The notes beneath the pieces are model-generated. The model saw only the letters and a program-made list of their open reading frames with translations, was not told where the DNA came from and ran no database searches. The position numbers were made by a program, and so were the translations under genes. A DNA stretch of 64,000 nt from Acidimicrobiales bacterium (GTDB lineage: Bacteria > Actinomycetota > Acidimicrobiia > Acidimicrobiales > SZUA-35), in NCBI GenBank assembly GCA_020629155.1, contig JAHDDW010000012.1, forward strand, positions 49,202 to 113,201. The letters run 5' to 3'. How positions within the stretch are numbered: position 1 is the stretch's first letter; every line of letters starts with the position of its first letter. Shown here in pieces: positions 1 to 8,495 of the stretch.

Positions 1-27
1 TCTTCGTACATCAATGCTAACTCTCCT

Positions 28-1368
28 GTGAAGCGTCGCAAAATGGTTAACTATAGAATTGACACCTATCTTGACATCGCTTTGTGCAACGGCAACATCT
101 TTACGGCTGAAATACAGGGTAACCAAATCATAACGTCTGAATCAAATGACCCTCTACTTTATGACTCATTACATGCTTTAATGACCAGGCTATGGATCTC
201 TGCTGATAATAAATATCTTGAAGAGAACAATACGTTCAACCACACGATGGACGAGTTAAAAGCGCTCAACACCAAGTACAACTTATCTGACGCTCACACC
301 CATCAAGCATTACCCGAAAGTTTAAAAGCGTTACTACCACAACTGCGTACTTTTTGGGAGGACTCGCACTATACGCAGCAAGCAAATTTCGAAAAGAACT
401 TCTTGCAATCTTTCTTTGCTTTCCGAAAATGCCCACATGCTCTTTTGCGAGGCGATAATTTTATTAACTATTCTGCTTCCTCCATCACCTCTTTACTTGC
501 AAACTTTTTCTATACCAACGATTTAGAGGTTAGCCTTATCGAGCCTTGTTTTGATAACCTTCCTGATCTACTTAAAGATGGAGGAACTATTCCCAAACCC
601 CTTCCTGAACGGCAGATCAAAAAAATTATTCAAGGAGAAGACCCAGATATTCACATTGGTGATGTCATTTTTTTAGTTAACCCGAATAATCCAACTGGCT
701 TTAGCTTAGAGAACTACGGCGCATCTGCGTACCATGCTCTTGCCCAGTACTGCGAGGCTAACAACAAGATACTTGTCCTAGATTTTACCTTTATGCCTTT
801 TATCCTGGAGGACGAAGATAGAGCAGTATGCGATATTTATGAACTATTTAATGGCTACTCTTTTAACTATTTAACAATAGAAGATACTGGCAAAATTTTG
901 CCAGTGATGGATACAAAAGCGTCTATTCTTCATGCAAGTGATGGGCTCGTCGCTGAAATTTCTAGAGCACACACAAACTATATCCTTCGAGTTTCGCCAT
1001 TTATTCTACAAGTCTTGACCTTTATCCTAGATCGCCTTGCACAAGACGGATTAGGGCCGCTGTATGACCTGTATAGATCCAACAGGCGCTATCTTCGACA
1101 AATGATTAGACAGCATGACCTACCGCTTGAAGTAACGCCTGCCCCTGATAGCTTATCTATCGCTTGGATTCGAATAACTAACGGATTGTCTGCGAGCTAC
1201 TTGCAGAATGCGCTGAGACGCAACAACATCGAAATTCTTATAGGAAATAACTTTTTTTGGTCAGACAAGAGTCAAGGCGGCGGCTATATCCGAATCGCTC
1301 TTGCACGTGAACGAAAAGAATTTATTGAATCAATCGATACATTTATCCACACACTGAAGGTTCTTTAA
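28..1368 (+). CDS. fold-type I PLP-dependent aminotransferase-like protein, possibly 5'-partial
   Basis: The C-terminal two thirds resemble class I/II aminotransferases. There is an NPNNPTG motif near residue 218, and the lysine in the segment EDTGKILPV (about residue 288) fits the PLP Schiff-base position. Roughly the first 110 residues do not resemble a standard aminotransferase domain. The first start inside the window is GTG at 28, with an in-frame ATG at 43. Neither has a convincing ribosome binding site, and the frame is open to base 1, so the real start may lie outside the window. Substrate unknown; some family members act in nonribosomal peptide or amino-acid modification pathways, but nothing here shows that. 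Confidence 0.7.
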   Translation: MKRRKMVNYRIDTYLDIALCNGNIFTAEIQGNQIITSESNDPLLYDSLHALMTRLWISADNKYLEENNTFNHTMDELKALNTKYNLSDAHTHQALPESLKALLPQLRTFWEDSHYTQQANFEKNFLQSFFAFRKCPHALLRGDNFINYSASSITSLLANFFYTNDLEVSLIEPCFDNLPDLLKDGGTIPKPLPERQIKKIIQGEDPDIHIGDVIFLVNPNNPTGFSLENYGASAYHALAQYCEANNKILVLDFTFMPFILEDEDRAVCDIYELFNGYSFNYLTIEDTGKILPVMDTKASILHASDGLVAEISRAHTNYILRVSPFILQVLTFILDRLAQDGLGPLYDLYRSNRRYLRQMIRQHDLPLEVTPAPDSLSIAWIRITNGLSASYLQNALRRNNIEILIGNNFFWSDKSQGGGYIRIALARERKEFIESIDTFIHTLKVL

Positions 1369-1598
1369 AGCGTAGAAACAGGCTAGAGAAGTTGCTCTTT
1401 GCAAAAGCTAAGATTGGTTGAGTAATCAGAAGAGCTTTTCAGAAAATTTGTATAAACCTGCGTCTGATAATCTCTTCTATATTCCACGGCACAACGAGAT
1501 TAATGAATGATTAGCGAGAGGACTGAGACGAGATGCTAAACACGAACAAAATCATATGATGTAGTCACTAGCTGTGAACCTGACGGGCTTTGGGTTAG
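1369..1598. other. gene-free spacer
   Basis: Between the aminotransferase and the end of the broken PIN gene I see no open frame with protein-like composition, no RNA gene and no strong hairpin followed by a T tract. Confidence 0.5.
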
Positions 1599-1975
1599 CT
1601 ATAGTAAAGCGTCGATTGTTTCTACAGCATAAAGCTTAATCTGCTTGTCGGCAGTGGCTATTTGAAGCCTTTCAACTTTTGCTTGTGCGATAAGCATCCG
1701 ATCGAATGGATCTTTGTGGTACATTTCTACTAAAGGGGCTAGCTCAGCATGTGCAGCGGTGATGTTAAGTAAGGTAATTCCAGAGGATAGTAAAGCATCA
1801 ACGAGGCCCTCAGGGTAGTCAATTTTTCCTAATGCTTTTTAATGCCAAGTTCCCAAGGTGTGACAACAGAAAAAAATACTTCAGAATTTAAAAGTAACGA
1901 CTTGCATTTAGGACCTAATCTGTTGTTGTTACTCATCCACCATAGCGCCACATGGCTATCGATAAGGGTTCTCAT
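1599..1975 (-). pseudogene. PIN-domain toxin (VapC-like), frameshifted
   Basis: Reading from ATG at 1975 gives MRTLIDSHVALWWMS, the start of a PIN ribonuclease, then WELGIKKH and a stop (1829-1831). In the -1 frame the protein continues as ALGKIDYPEGLVDALL, then HKDPFDRMLIAQA and a normal C-terminus to the stop at 1599-1601. The span is 377 bases, one short of 126 codons. The missing base is in the A tract read from 1836-1840 (five T on the plus strand); a sixth A would restore GIKKALGKI. The ATG overlaps the antitoxin stop as ATGA, so the two were translationally coupled. Either a true mutation, a base-call error, or slippage of lysyl-tRNA from AAG to AAA. Confidence 0.85.
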
Positions 1976-2229
1976 AGCTCGCTACTAACAGATTCTTCAA
2001 ACATCTGTTGAATATCTTCGTCAGACCCGATTGCATCATTAGAACTTCCGTTGTACGTCACTAGACCCTCCCAAGCCCCTGGAGTTTTTGTTTTGTTAGC
2101 GGCCCATGGGATGATTCTTACGACAGGTTTGCCATTGCGAGCAACAGCCACATCTGCGCCGTTTTCCACCTTGCGAATAATCTCGGAAAGTCGACTTTTT
2201 GCTTCATGTGTATTTATTAGTTCAGTCAT
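1972..2229 (-). CDS. Phd/YefM-type antitoxin
   Basis: An 85-residue protein starting MTELINTHEAKSRLSEII, the classic Phd/YefM N-terminal fold that binds operator DNA, followed by NGKPVVRIIP. The acidic C-terminus (SDEDIQQMFEESVSSEL) is the usual toxin-wrapping tail. An upstream in-frame start at 2298 would add 23 residues unlike the family, so ATG at 2229 is preferred although no clear ribosome binding site is visible. Its TGA overlaps the ATG of the PIN toxin gene by four bases. In this family the antitoxin neutralises the PIN RNase and represses its own promoter. Here the partner toxin is frameshifted, so the antitoxin may be an orphan. Confidence 0.8.
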   Translation of the reverse strand: MTELINTHEAKSRLSEIIRKVENGADVAVARNGKPVVRIIPWAANKTKTPGAWEGLVTYNGSSNDAIGSDEDIQQMFEESVSSEL

Positions 2230-2405
2230 ATAGCTAAGTTTTGTTTCTGGGTCAATGGTCACCCCAATAACACATGCAACAAAAGTAGGACTAGACAAAT
2301 TTTCTGAAAGCTATTGAGTAAATCCGAAAAATTTTTTACACAAGAAGAAATTAAAAGACGATATCTAGTAAAGGATTAGGCTTTCCGAACCCAGGCGTCT
2401 ACCTA

Positions 2406-3830
2406 TTAGGTCTTTAGCTCTTTGAAAGCGGCGAGGGCTTTCTCTCGTGATTCTTTCACATCGACAAGCGGCTCGGGGTAGGTTTCGCCAAGGGTAACGC
2501 CTGCTTCAAGCAAAACAAGGGGCGGCGCTTCCCAAGGTTTATAAAGATATTTCTTCGGCAGCTGTGCCAGCTCTGGCACCCATTTTCTTGTGTACTCGCC
2601 TTCAGCATCAAACTTTTCTCCCTGCGTTATCGGATTGAAAATTCTGAAATATGGTGCAGCGTCAGCACCGCAACCAGCTACCCATTGCCAACTCGCGCTG
2701 TTATTCGCTTCATCGGCATCGACGAGTGTGTCCCAAAACCAGGCAGCACCGTCACGCCAATCAAGCAACAAGTTTTTGACCAAAAACGACCCGACAACCA
2801 TACGCACACGATTATGCATATAGCCTGTTTGCCACAGCTCACGCATGCCAGCATCAACAAGTGGGTACCCTGTCTGACCCTTCTGCCATGCAGTCAGTAA
2901 ACGATCGTTTTTTTGCCACTTGAACCGATCAAATTTTTTCTGAAAATTCTCTTGCGGCAAGGTCGGAAAATGAAACAGCAGAGAGTAGGAAAATTCTCGC
3001 CACCCAAGCTCGGAACAGAAGTGATCTAGGTTCTCGCTCGGTTCGGCTTGGCAGGTTTCATACCAAATCTGATGCGGCGATATCTCTCCCCAATGCAGGT
3101 GCGGCGACAGTCGAGATGTGCTCTGCAAGCTCGGAAAATTTCGACCTTGTTTATAATTGGTGAGACCATCTTCCAAAAATCGATCCAACGCCTGCTTAGC
3201 CCCTTCCTCACCTATTTGCCAATGAGGTTCAAGCTGTTTATCCCAGCCAATTTTGGGCAAAAGGTTCAGCTCTTCAAGACCCACAGCAGCACTATCTTTT
3301 GCAGCGATAGCAAGAGTATCTGGCGCTGGCAACGGCTCCCTAGGAGGTTCTGCATGCAGACAGCCACGCTTGTAGAACGGAGTGAAAACCCTATATGGCG
3401 TTCCATCTTTTTTCGCTATTTGGTTAGGCTCCCATAACAGCGACCCATTAAAACTTTTCGCCTCTATCCCCTGATTTATAAGCGCGGCTTTAATTTTTGA
3501 GTCACGTTCAACACGCCACGGCTCATAACAACGATTCCAATACACACCTGCTGCTTGATGCTGCTTAACGATAGTAGGGATAATTTCAGCTGCATCACCA
3601 ACATACAGATTCAGTTTGCCGTCAAGGCTTTTGTTAAGGTCAGCTAGGCTGTGATGGAGCCACCACCTGCTGGCCGCACCCTTGCGCAGCGAACCAGCCG
3701 ATTTGTCATCGAGGATAAAAATCGGCAGCACCCGGCTTTGCTGCGCTGCATTGCGCAACGCTAGATTATCACCAACGCGTAAATCTTGACGAAACCAACA
3801 GATAACAAGCGGACGTTCTTTCTCGGACAT
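2406..3830 (-). CDS. phrB: class I deoxyribodipyrimidine photolyase
   Basis: A 474-residue cryptochrome/photolyase. The N-terminal Rossmann-like antenna domain begins VICWFRQDLRVGDN. The FAD-binding helical domain carries the family segments GWREFSYSLL, TGYPLVDAGMREL, TGYMHNRVRM and WQWVAGCGADAAPYFRIFNP, including the conserved tryptophan and asparagine region contacting flavin. Such enzymes split cyclobutane pyrimidine dimers using blue light. Length and both domains are complete. ATG at 3830 is taken as the start; an in-frame GTG at 3851 would add seven residues. It lies directly downstream of the antitoxin/PIN pair with a short gap. Presence implies exposure to sunlight. Confidence 0.93.
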   Translation of the reverse strand: MSEKERPLVICWFRQDLRVGDNLALRNAAQQSRVLPIFILDDKSAGSLRKGAASRWWLHHSLADLNKSLDGKLNLYVGDAAEIIPTIVKQHQAAGVYWNRCYEPWRVERDSKIKAALINQGIEAKSFNGSLLWEPNQIAKKDGTPYRVFTPFYKRGCLHAEPPREPLPAPDTLAIAAKDSAAVGLEELNLLPKIGWDKQLEPHWQIGEEGAKQALDRFLEDGLTNYKQGRNFPSLQSTSRLSPHLHWGEISPHQIWYETCQAEPSENLDHFCSELGWREFSYSLLFHFPTLPQENFQKKFDRFKWQKNDRLLTAWQKGQTGYPLVDAGMRELWQTGYMHNRVRMVVGSFLVKNLLLDWRDGAAWFWDTLVDADEANNSASWQWVAGCGADAAPYFRIFNPITQGEKFDAEGEYTRKWVPELAQLPKKYLYKPWEAPPLVLLEAGVTLGETYPEPLVDVKESREKALAAFKELKT

Positions 3831-3873
3831 GTCTGACAGCCTAGTGGTCACCTTCGATCCAGCGACATCTTTT

Positions 3874-4299
3874 CTATCTTGTTCGAAGCGCAGCCAAAGC
3901 GTGCAGAAGCTGCAAAGGCTGATAGATAGGCAACGTAGCGTGTTTGAAGTCTTTTACATTGCGTGTGACTATGGCATCGAGATTCGCTTGCATTGCTGCT
4001 TGATGAAGAACAGCATCTTCATAGTCTAAAAATGAACTTTGCGTTGCATCTAGCAACGTTTTCTTATCTACCGCTGCAATGTTAAAAATCTGAAGCAGCT
4101 TATTGATAGCTTGACCTGCTACCTTCTTGTTCCTGTATTTAGAAACAAGATAATGAATTGTCGTGACAGTTGTAGATCCCAAACAACCATCGATTTCACC
4201 ATTCTCAGCCTTTACCATTAAAGAAACACTGGACTCGGCAAATTCTTCTCTGTCTAATAGAACATCCAAAATAACATTGGTATCGAACAGAACTTTCAT
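3874..4299 (-). CDS. PIN-domain toxin (VapC-like RNase)
   Basis: A 141-residue PIN protein opening MKVLFDTNVILDVLLDR, with the first catalytic aspartate in FDTN. Further conserved acidic positions lie in SFLDYEDAVLHQAA and in the C-terminal block DAIVTRNVKDF. PIN toxins are Mg-dependent endoribonucleases, often cutting tRNA or rRNA. The ATG overlaps the upstream antitoxin stop by four bases (ATGA), giving tight translational coupling. Unlike the PIN gene at 1599-1975, this one is intact, so this pair is probably active. Confidence 0.88.
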   Translation of the reverse strand: MKVLFDTNVILDVLLDREEFAESSVSLMVKAENGEIDGCLGSTTVTTIHYLVSKYRNKKVAGQAINKLLQIFNIAAVDKKTLLDATQSSFLDYEDAVLHQAAMQANLDAIVTRNVKDFKHATLPIYQPLQLLHALAALRTR

Positions 4300-4547
4300 A
4301 CGTACTTTGCTTCAAGATGTTCTCTATACGCTTCTTTATCTTCTGCAGACGAAACCACACCTCTCAAGGATGCCGTTATAGGCCCATGCATGACAGCCTT
4401 CTGATTGCGATCGTTCACAAGTAGTTGAAAAAACTTTGAAACCAAACCCGAGAGAGATTCCTCATGTTTCGAGGCATGCTCTTTCGCAGCATCTATAAGA
4501 TCTTTCTCGACTCGTAGCGTAAGTTTAGTTTTCACAACCTTCTCCAT
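4296..4547 (-). CDS. antitoxin, DUF6364-like
   Basis: An 83-residue basic/acidic protein starting MEKVVKTKLTLRVEKDLI, consistent with a ribbon-helix-helix type antitoxin (DUF6364-like), with a hydrophilic C-terminal half probably binding the PIN toxin. A longer reading from 4673 adds 42 residues without family character and would run through the promoter, so ATG at 4547 is chosen. The start codon abuts a perfect 12-base palindrome and a good sigma-70 type promoter, and the untranslated leader would be only about a dozen bases. Together this predicts autorepression of the pair. Confidence 0.8.
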   Translation of the reverse strand: MEKVVKTKLTLRVEKDLIDAAKEHASKHEESLSGLVSKFFQLLVNDRNQKAVMHGPITASLRGVVSSAEDKEAYREHLEAKYV

Positions 4548-4593
4548 CTGTGACGTATATAAAAATAATACACCATACGTCACAGACAGGCAA
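4547..4593 (-). promoter_or_regulatory. promoter and palindromic operator of the antitoxin/PIN operon
   Basis: Arms tctgtgacgtat (4547-4558) and atacgtcacaga (4575-4586) are exact reverse complements 16 bases apart. On the minus strand a -35-like TTGCCT (4588-4593) and a -10-like TATTAT (4565-4570) are separated by 17 bases, so the -10 box sits inside the palindrome. The inner arm ends on the first base of the antitoxin start codon. This is the expected layout for self-repression by an antitoxin or toxin-antitoxin complex. Confidence 0.75.
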
Positions 4594-4726
4594 CCAATTT
4601 TCCGCAACCCCGAGAAATAGTTAGACTTTGTGCTTGATCGGTGTTGATCCCAATTTATGGATCCTTTACACAATCAGGCAACAAAGAATACTAGAAGGCA
4701 TAACCTAAGCGTTACACTTTACCTTT

Positions 4727-5155
4727 ATGGAATCAAATGAAAACAGCCATACTGATTACAACAAAGATGGCAAACATGATCTCAAAGATGCTGCGATCTA
4801 TGCAGAATTAGAAGTAAGCAACACACAAGTTTCAGAACAAACGTGGAAAGCAGTGCTTTTCCGTCTAGCGCGCATGACTGTTGGCGGTTTGCTGATTCTT
4901 GCTGGTCTAGCGATGATGGTACTACCTGGGCCTGGCCTCGCTGTTCTTGCAGCTGGTCTTGTTGTTTTGTCGAGAGACGTTGTTTGGGCTGATAAAGCGC
5001 TCCGCTATTTACGCAAAAAAGCGCCAGGGCTAAACGAAGAAGGCCCTATCCCCCGATCCACGCTTATTGTTTCAGCAATGCTCATGGTAGCGGCCATCGC
5101 TGCAAGCACATGGTGGTTCACAGGCGGCGACGAAACAATCAAGGGGCTGTTTTGA
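4727..5155 (+). CDS. PGPGW-family small membrane protein
   Basis: A 142-residue protein with a charged N-terminal tail (about 40 residues), a first hydrophobic helix GGLLILAGLAMMVL, the signature LPGPGLAVLAAGLVVLSRD, and a C-terminal transmembrane helix starting near STLIVSAMLMVAAIAA. This matches the putative transmembrane PGPGW family common in actinobacteria; function unknown. The gene stands alone, divergent from the toxin-antitoxin operon, with the 4594-4726 gap shared by the two promoters. No good ribosome binding site is visible before the ATG. Confidence 0.75.
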   Translation: MESNENSHTDYNKDGKHDLKDAAIYAELEVSNTQVSEQTWKAVLFRLARMTVGGLLILAGLAMMVLPGPGLAVLAAGLVVLSRDVVWADKALRYLRKKAPGLNEEGPIPRSTLIVSAMLMVAAIAASTWWFTGGDETIKGLF

Positions 5156-5165
5156 GATAGATTCG

Positions 5166-5516
5166 CTTTACACACAGCACCCCAATTGCTCCAGGAAAGC
5201 CTTACTTGTAGTCGAGACAGATGGAACAGTCAGGTCTGCTGTTGCCCACTTGAAACTCAAGGTTCCCGACATCATCGTGGATAACATTGAGTATGCCGAT
5301 TGATTGGAAGTTCCCATAGAAGTGAAAACAAGCATCGAATTGTTGTTGCTATCGGAAATGCCCAATACTCGCCTAGTGGGAAAAGCTCTCATCGCGCTTG
5401 AATCAAATACCTCGGAACTGGAAACTTTAGCCGAATATGTAGGGGCGATCGGTCTCGATCCTAGATGGTTGATTCCAAGAACATGTCGAATTTTAAAGTA
5501 TTTTACAAACAAGTAG
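5166..5516 (+). pseudogene. possible broken reading frame, unrecognised
   Basis: One plus frame reads protein-like on both sides of a single TGA at 5301-5303: RKALLVVETDGTVRSAVAH before it, and EVPIEVKTSIELLLLSEMP followed by TLAEYVGAIGLDPRWLIP after it. There is no start codon at the 5' side. It may be the remains of a decayed gene. The opposite-strand frame 5168-5512 is serine-rich and looks like its shadow. I do not recognise a family. Confidence 0.3.
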
Positions 5517-5641
5517 CGCTGCCGTTTTTACTCTATCTTGATTCCAGATGGTCATCTGTGAGAAATCGGGGATCTTGTCCATCAGAGATTCCCACTTTCG
5601 TGGGAATGACGACCTGAGTAGGCTAGGAATCAACCATCTAG
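5461..5641. repeat. MITE-like inverted repeat with internal hairpin
   Basis: The 16-mer ctagatggttgattcc (5461-5476) is repeated exactly as its reverse complement at 5626-5641. Between them lies a perfect 8-base hairpin, attcccac / gtgggaat (5588-5595 and 5600-5607, loop TTTC), in a context (GATTCCCAC...GTGGGAATGAC) seen in dispersed palindromic repeats of many bacteria. No transposase is encoded. No clear target-site duplication was found. The rest of 5642-5968 up to hemE shows nothing recognisable. Confidence 0.5.
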
Positions 5642-5968
5642 ATTCTCATACTTCTCCCAAATATTACCCTTGCTTGGCCCTGGCGAACGAGATGTCAAAA
5701 CGCTACGAAGTGGCGAGTTATCTTAGCCGGCTACAAAATTCGAATACCTAGGAACTAGAGTTTTCTGATTCTACAGCGCACACAAAACGCACACAGGATT
5801 TCCACCAAACTAAACTCCAACGACTTCTAGCCAGTGACTTAGCGAAGCCCGCAACACAGAATTTCGGAACTTTGCCCGAACCATTTAGCAAAACGCACAC
5901 GTCTTCGACAAATTAACGATTTCTTTCCTCTTTAAACATTTCTGCCCCAAACGCACTAGCGTAGAAGT

Positions 5969-7000
5969 GTGACACAATACGATTCTTCTCCGCTGATCCA
6001 AGCCGCTCGCCAACAAAAGCCAAGCCATATTCCTGTGTGGTTTATGCGTCAAGCTGGGCGTTCACTGCCTGAGTATTTCCCTGTCAGAGGAGACGGCACT
6101 ATCTTGAATGCCATACAAGTGCCAGAGCGTGCGGCTGAAATCACGCTGCAACCCACAAGGCGCTATGACGTCGACGCTGCAATATTGTTTTCGGATATTA
6201 TCACGCCGCTATGGGCGATCGATTTTGGCATCGATATAACCCCAGGCATAGGGCCAACCTGCGAAAAACCATTTCGCAGTGAAGATGACTTGCAACGTTT
6301 ACGTCCGCTTGATCCAAGCAGCGACCTTGCCTTCCAACATGATACCATCAAGATTCTTACCGAAGAACTGACGATCCCACTCATCGGTTTTGCTGGAGCG
6401 CCATTCACGCTTGCCACCTATATGATCGAAGGTAAACCGTCAAAAACGCATCACAATACAAAATCGCTGATGTTCTCTGAACCTGCGTTGTGGCACAAGC
6501 TTTGCGACGCACTCGCCGATATCGCTATCGCATCCTTGCAAGCACAGATCGAAGCAGGCGCAAGCGCCGTCCAACTTTTTGATTCATGGGCAGGCATTCT
6601 ACATCCGCAGCATTATCGCGAATTTGTATTTCCGCACAGCCAAAAAATCTTAGCTGCTCTAAAAAGTAGCGGCGTGCCGTTATTTCATTTCGGGACAAAC
6701 ACTGCTGAGCTGCTCGATCAGTTCGCCGACGCAGGCGCTGATGTGGTAGGCGTCGACTGGCGCACTCCCCTGTCAGCCGCAAGACAGCGAACTAATAACC
6801 GAGTCGCGTTACAAGGAAACCTTGATCCGTCAATTTGTCATAGTCCATGGCCTGTCGTTGAACAAGAAGTGAAGCGCATCCTTAATGAAAACGACAATAC
6901 CCCTGGCTATATTTTCAACTTAGGGCATGGCGTGCAACCAACCACGAATCCAGACATTTTGGCTGCTATCGCCAAACTCGTTCATAGCTATGGCTCATAG
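5969..7000 (+). CDS. hemE: uroporphyrinogen III decarboxylase
   Basis: A 343-residue protein of normal length that removes the four acetate carboxyls of uroporphyrinogen III to give coproporphyrinogen III in heme synthesis. The N-terminal signature PVWFMRQAGRSLPEY includes the arginines that bind substrate carboxylates. The catalytic-loop aspartate is in AILFSDIITP, and GFAGAPFTLATYMIEG is the second family signature. The C-terminal NLGHGVQPTTNPD is also typical. Start is GTG at 5969. The last 11 bases overlap the start of hemY, so the two are cotranscribed and probably translationally coupled. Confidence 0.96.
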   Translation: MTQYDSSPLIQAARQQKPSHIPVWFMRQAGRSLPEYFPVRGDGTILNAIQVPERAAEITLQPTRRYDVDAAILFSDIITPLWAIDFGIDITPGIGPTCEKPFRSEDDLQRLRPLDPSSDLAFQHDTIKILTEELTIPLIGFAGAPFTLATYMIEGKPSKTHHNTKSLMFSEPALWHKLCDALADIAIASLQAQIEAGASAVQLFDSWAGILHPQHYREFVFPHSQKILAALKSSGVPLFHFGTNTAELLDQFADAGADVVGVDWRTPLSAARQRTNNRVALQGNLDPSICHSPWPVVEQEVKRILNENDNTPGYIFNLGHGVQPTTNPDILAAIAKLVHSYGS

Positions 7001-8345
7001 CGACGTTACTGTTATCGGCGGCGGCATCGCAGGATTAGCAGCAGCCCTCGCATTACAAGATGCTGGACGCGATGTCTCAATCTATGAAGCAAGCAGCCGT
7101 TGGGGCGGCAAAATCAAATCTTCACTTGTTGGCGACACTATGGTTGATGCAGGCCCTGACAGTTTTCTCGCAAGAGCACAACCGACAATCGACCTTTGCG
7201 AACGACTCGGTTTAACCTCTCAGCTGACAACGCCAGTTGCGAAAGTGCCTGCCTATATATATAGAGAAGGCAAGCTCTATGAGTTACCAAAAAAAACGCT
7301 CGTTGGGTTTCCAGTCGACGCTGATGCTGTAGCTGCTTCTGGTCTTGTCTCAGACCAAGCCGTTGCGATGGTCCGCAACGAACCAACACTGCCGGCTCAC
7401 GAAAACTCTGTTGAGACTATCGGTGGGTATTGTAGGCAACGCTTCGGCGACGAAATTACTGACTATCTGATCGATCCGCTTGTAGGCGGCATCAATGCCT
7501 CAAACGTGGATACGCTCTGCCTTCATTCAGCGCTGCCGCTGTTGCAAGAGTCGTTACGCCACAGCCATTCGTTGGTTTTTGGCATGCGACAGGTGCTTGA
7601 AAAACGACGTAAAGAAAGCAGCAGCATTCTCGGTGGCTTAGACACAGACGCCCGCAAACGCAAGCCAACGTTCTATAGTTTTTCAACTGGTATAGCGAGC
7701 TTTATCGAAGCGCTCGTCACCGAGCTACACAAAAGCAAGATGCATCTTGAAACGCCGCATGAGCCAATACATCCTCGTGACTCCAACCGCTATGTTATTG
7801 CTACGCCTGCCTATGGCGCTGCTGAGTTACTCAAGAGCACCAACCCTAAAGCTAGCGAACTGCTTACTCAGATTCGCTATGCAAGCGTTGCGCAAGTGAC
7901 GCTAGCATTTCCGAAAAAGTCAGTTACGCCACTTCTAGATACGAGCGGCATTGTCTTCCCGCGGGCAGACAACATGTTGCTAAGTGCCTGTACTTGGCTT
8001 AGCTCTAAATGGAATCATTATGCTACCGATGATTCTATTTTGTTACGACTAACAACAGGTCGCTACGGCAACGATTCGCACACTGCTGCGCTGAGTAATG
8101 ATGAGCTAACAACTACACTGCTGAAAGACATACAACAAGTCTTGACTATACATGCCGACCCTACGGCAGTTAGAGTCCAACGCTGGCCTCGATCGTTCCC
8201 ACAATATGAGCCTGGGCACAATAAACTAGTGGCAGAAATCCGCCAAAGCCTACAGCACAAAACACCAAATATTACTCTTGCTGGAGCAGCCTATGACGGC
8301 ATCGGCATACCAGCGTGCGTTCATAGCGGCATAGAAGCAGCTTAG
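6990..8345 (+). CDS. hemY: protoporphyrinogen oxidase (oxygen-dependent, HemY type)
   Basis: A 451-residue flavoprotein. The N-terminal FAD dinucleotide-binding loop is VTVIGGGIAGLAAALAL, followed by VSIYEASSRWGGK; DAGPDSFLA and the C-terminal LAGAAYDGIGIPACVHSG are PPOX-type motifs. It oxidises protoporphyrinogen IX (or coproporphyrinogen III in the coproporphyrin-dependent branch used by actinobacteria) in heme synthesis. ATG at 6990 starts the FAD fold cleanly; a longer frame from 6927 would overlap hemE by 74 bases and adds no family sequence. It overlaps the hemE stop by 11 bases. Confidence 0.93.
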   Translation: MAHSDVTVIGGGIAGLAAALALQDAGRDVSIYEASSRWGGKIKSSLVGDTMVDAGPDSFLARAQPTIDLCERLGLTSQLTTPVAKVPAYIYREGKLYELPKKTLVGFPVDADAVAASGLVSDQAVAMVRNEPTLPAHENSVETIGGYCRQRFGDEITDYLIDPLVGGINASNVDTLCLHSALPLLQESLRHSHSLVFGMRQVLEKRRKESSSILGGLDTDARKRKPTFYSFSTGIASFIEALVTELHKSKMHLETPHEPIHPRDSNRYVIATPAYGAAELLKSTNPKASELLTQIRYASVAQVTLAFPKKSVTPLLDTSGIVFPRADNMLLSACTWLSSKWNHYATDDSILLRLTTGRYGNDSHTAALSNDELTTTLLKDIQQVLTIHADPTAVRVQRWPRSFPQYEPGHNKLVAEIRQSLQHKTPNITLAGAAYDGIGIPACVHSGIEAA

Positions 8346-8495
8346 GCTGCAAACTGCCGCTGTGAATGGAGCATTCCTTTCGTTAAGAACCACAGCTGAA
8401 AGAGCATGTCGACAATGCTACGACAACCTACCTCTAGATAAATTGATGTCGGACCTACCGCTTAATTCCAATGTCGTTAGTCCGATCTGTAAAGC

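Noticed and set aside
5168..5512. 114-residue minus frame
   Set aside because: Serine-rich shadow composition without a ribosome binding site; the plus strand reads more protein-like.
5700..5760. possible tRNA T-arm (ttcgaat) near 5738
   Set aside because: No acceptor, D or anticodon stems can be folded around it.
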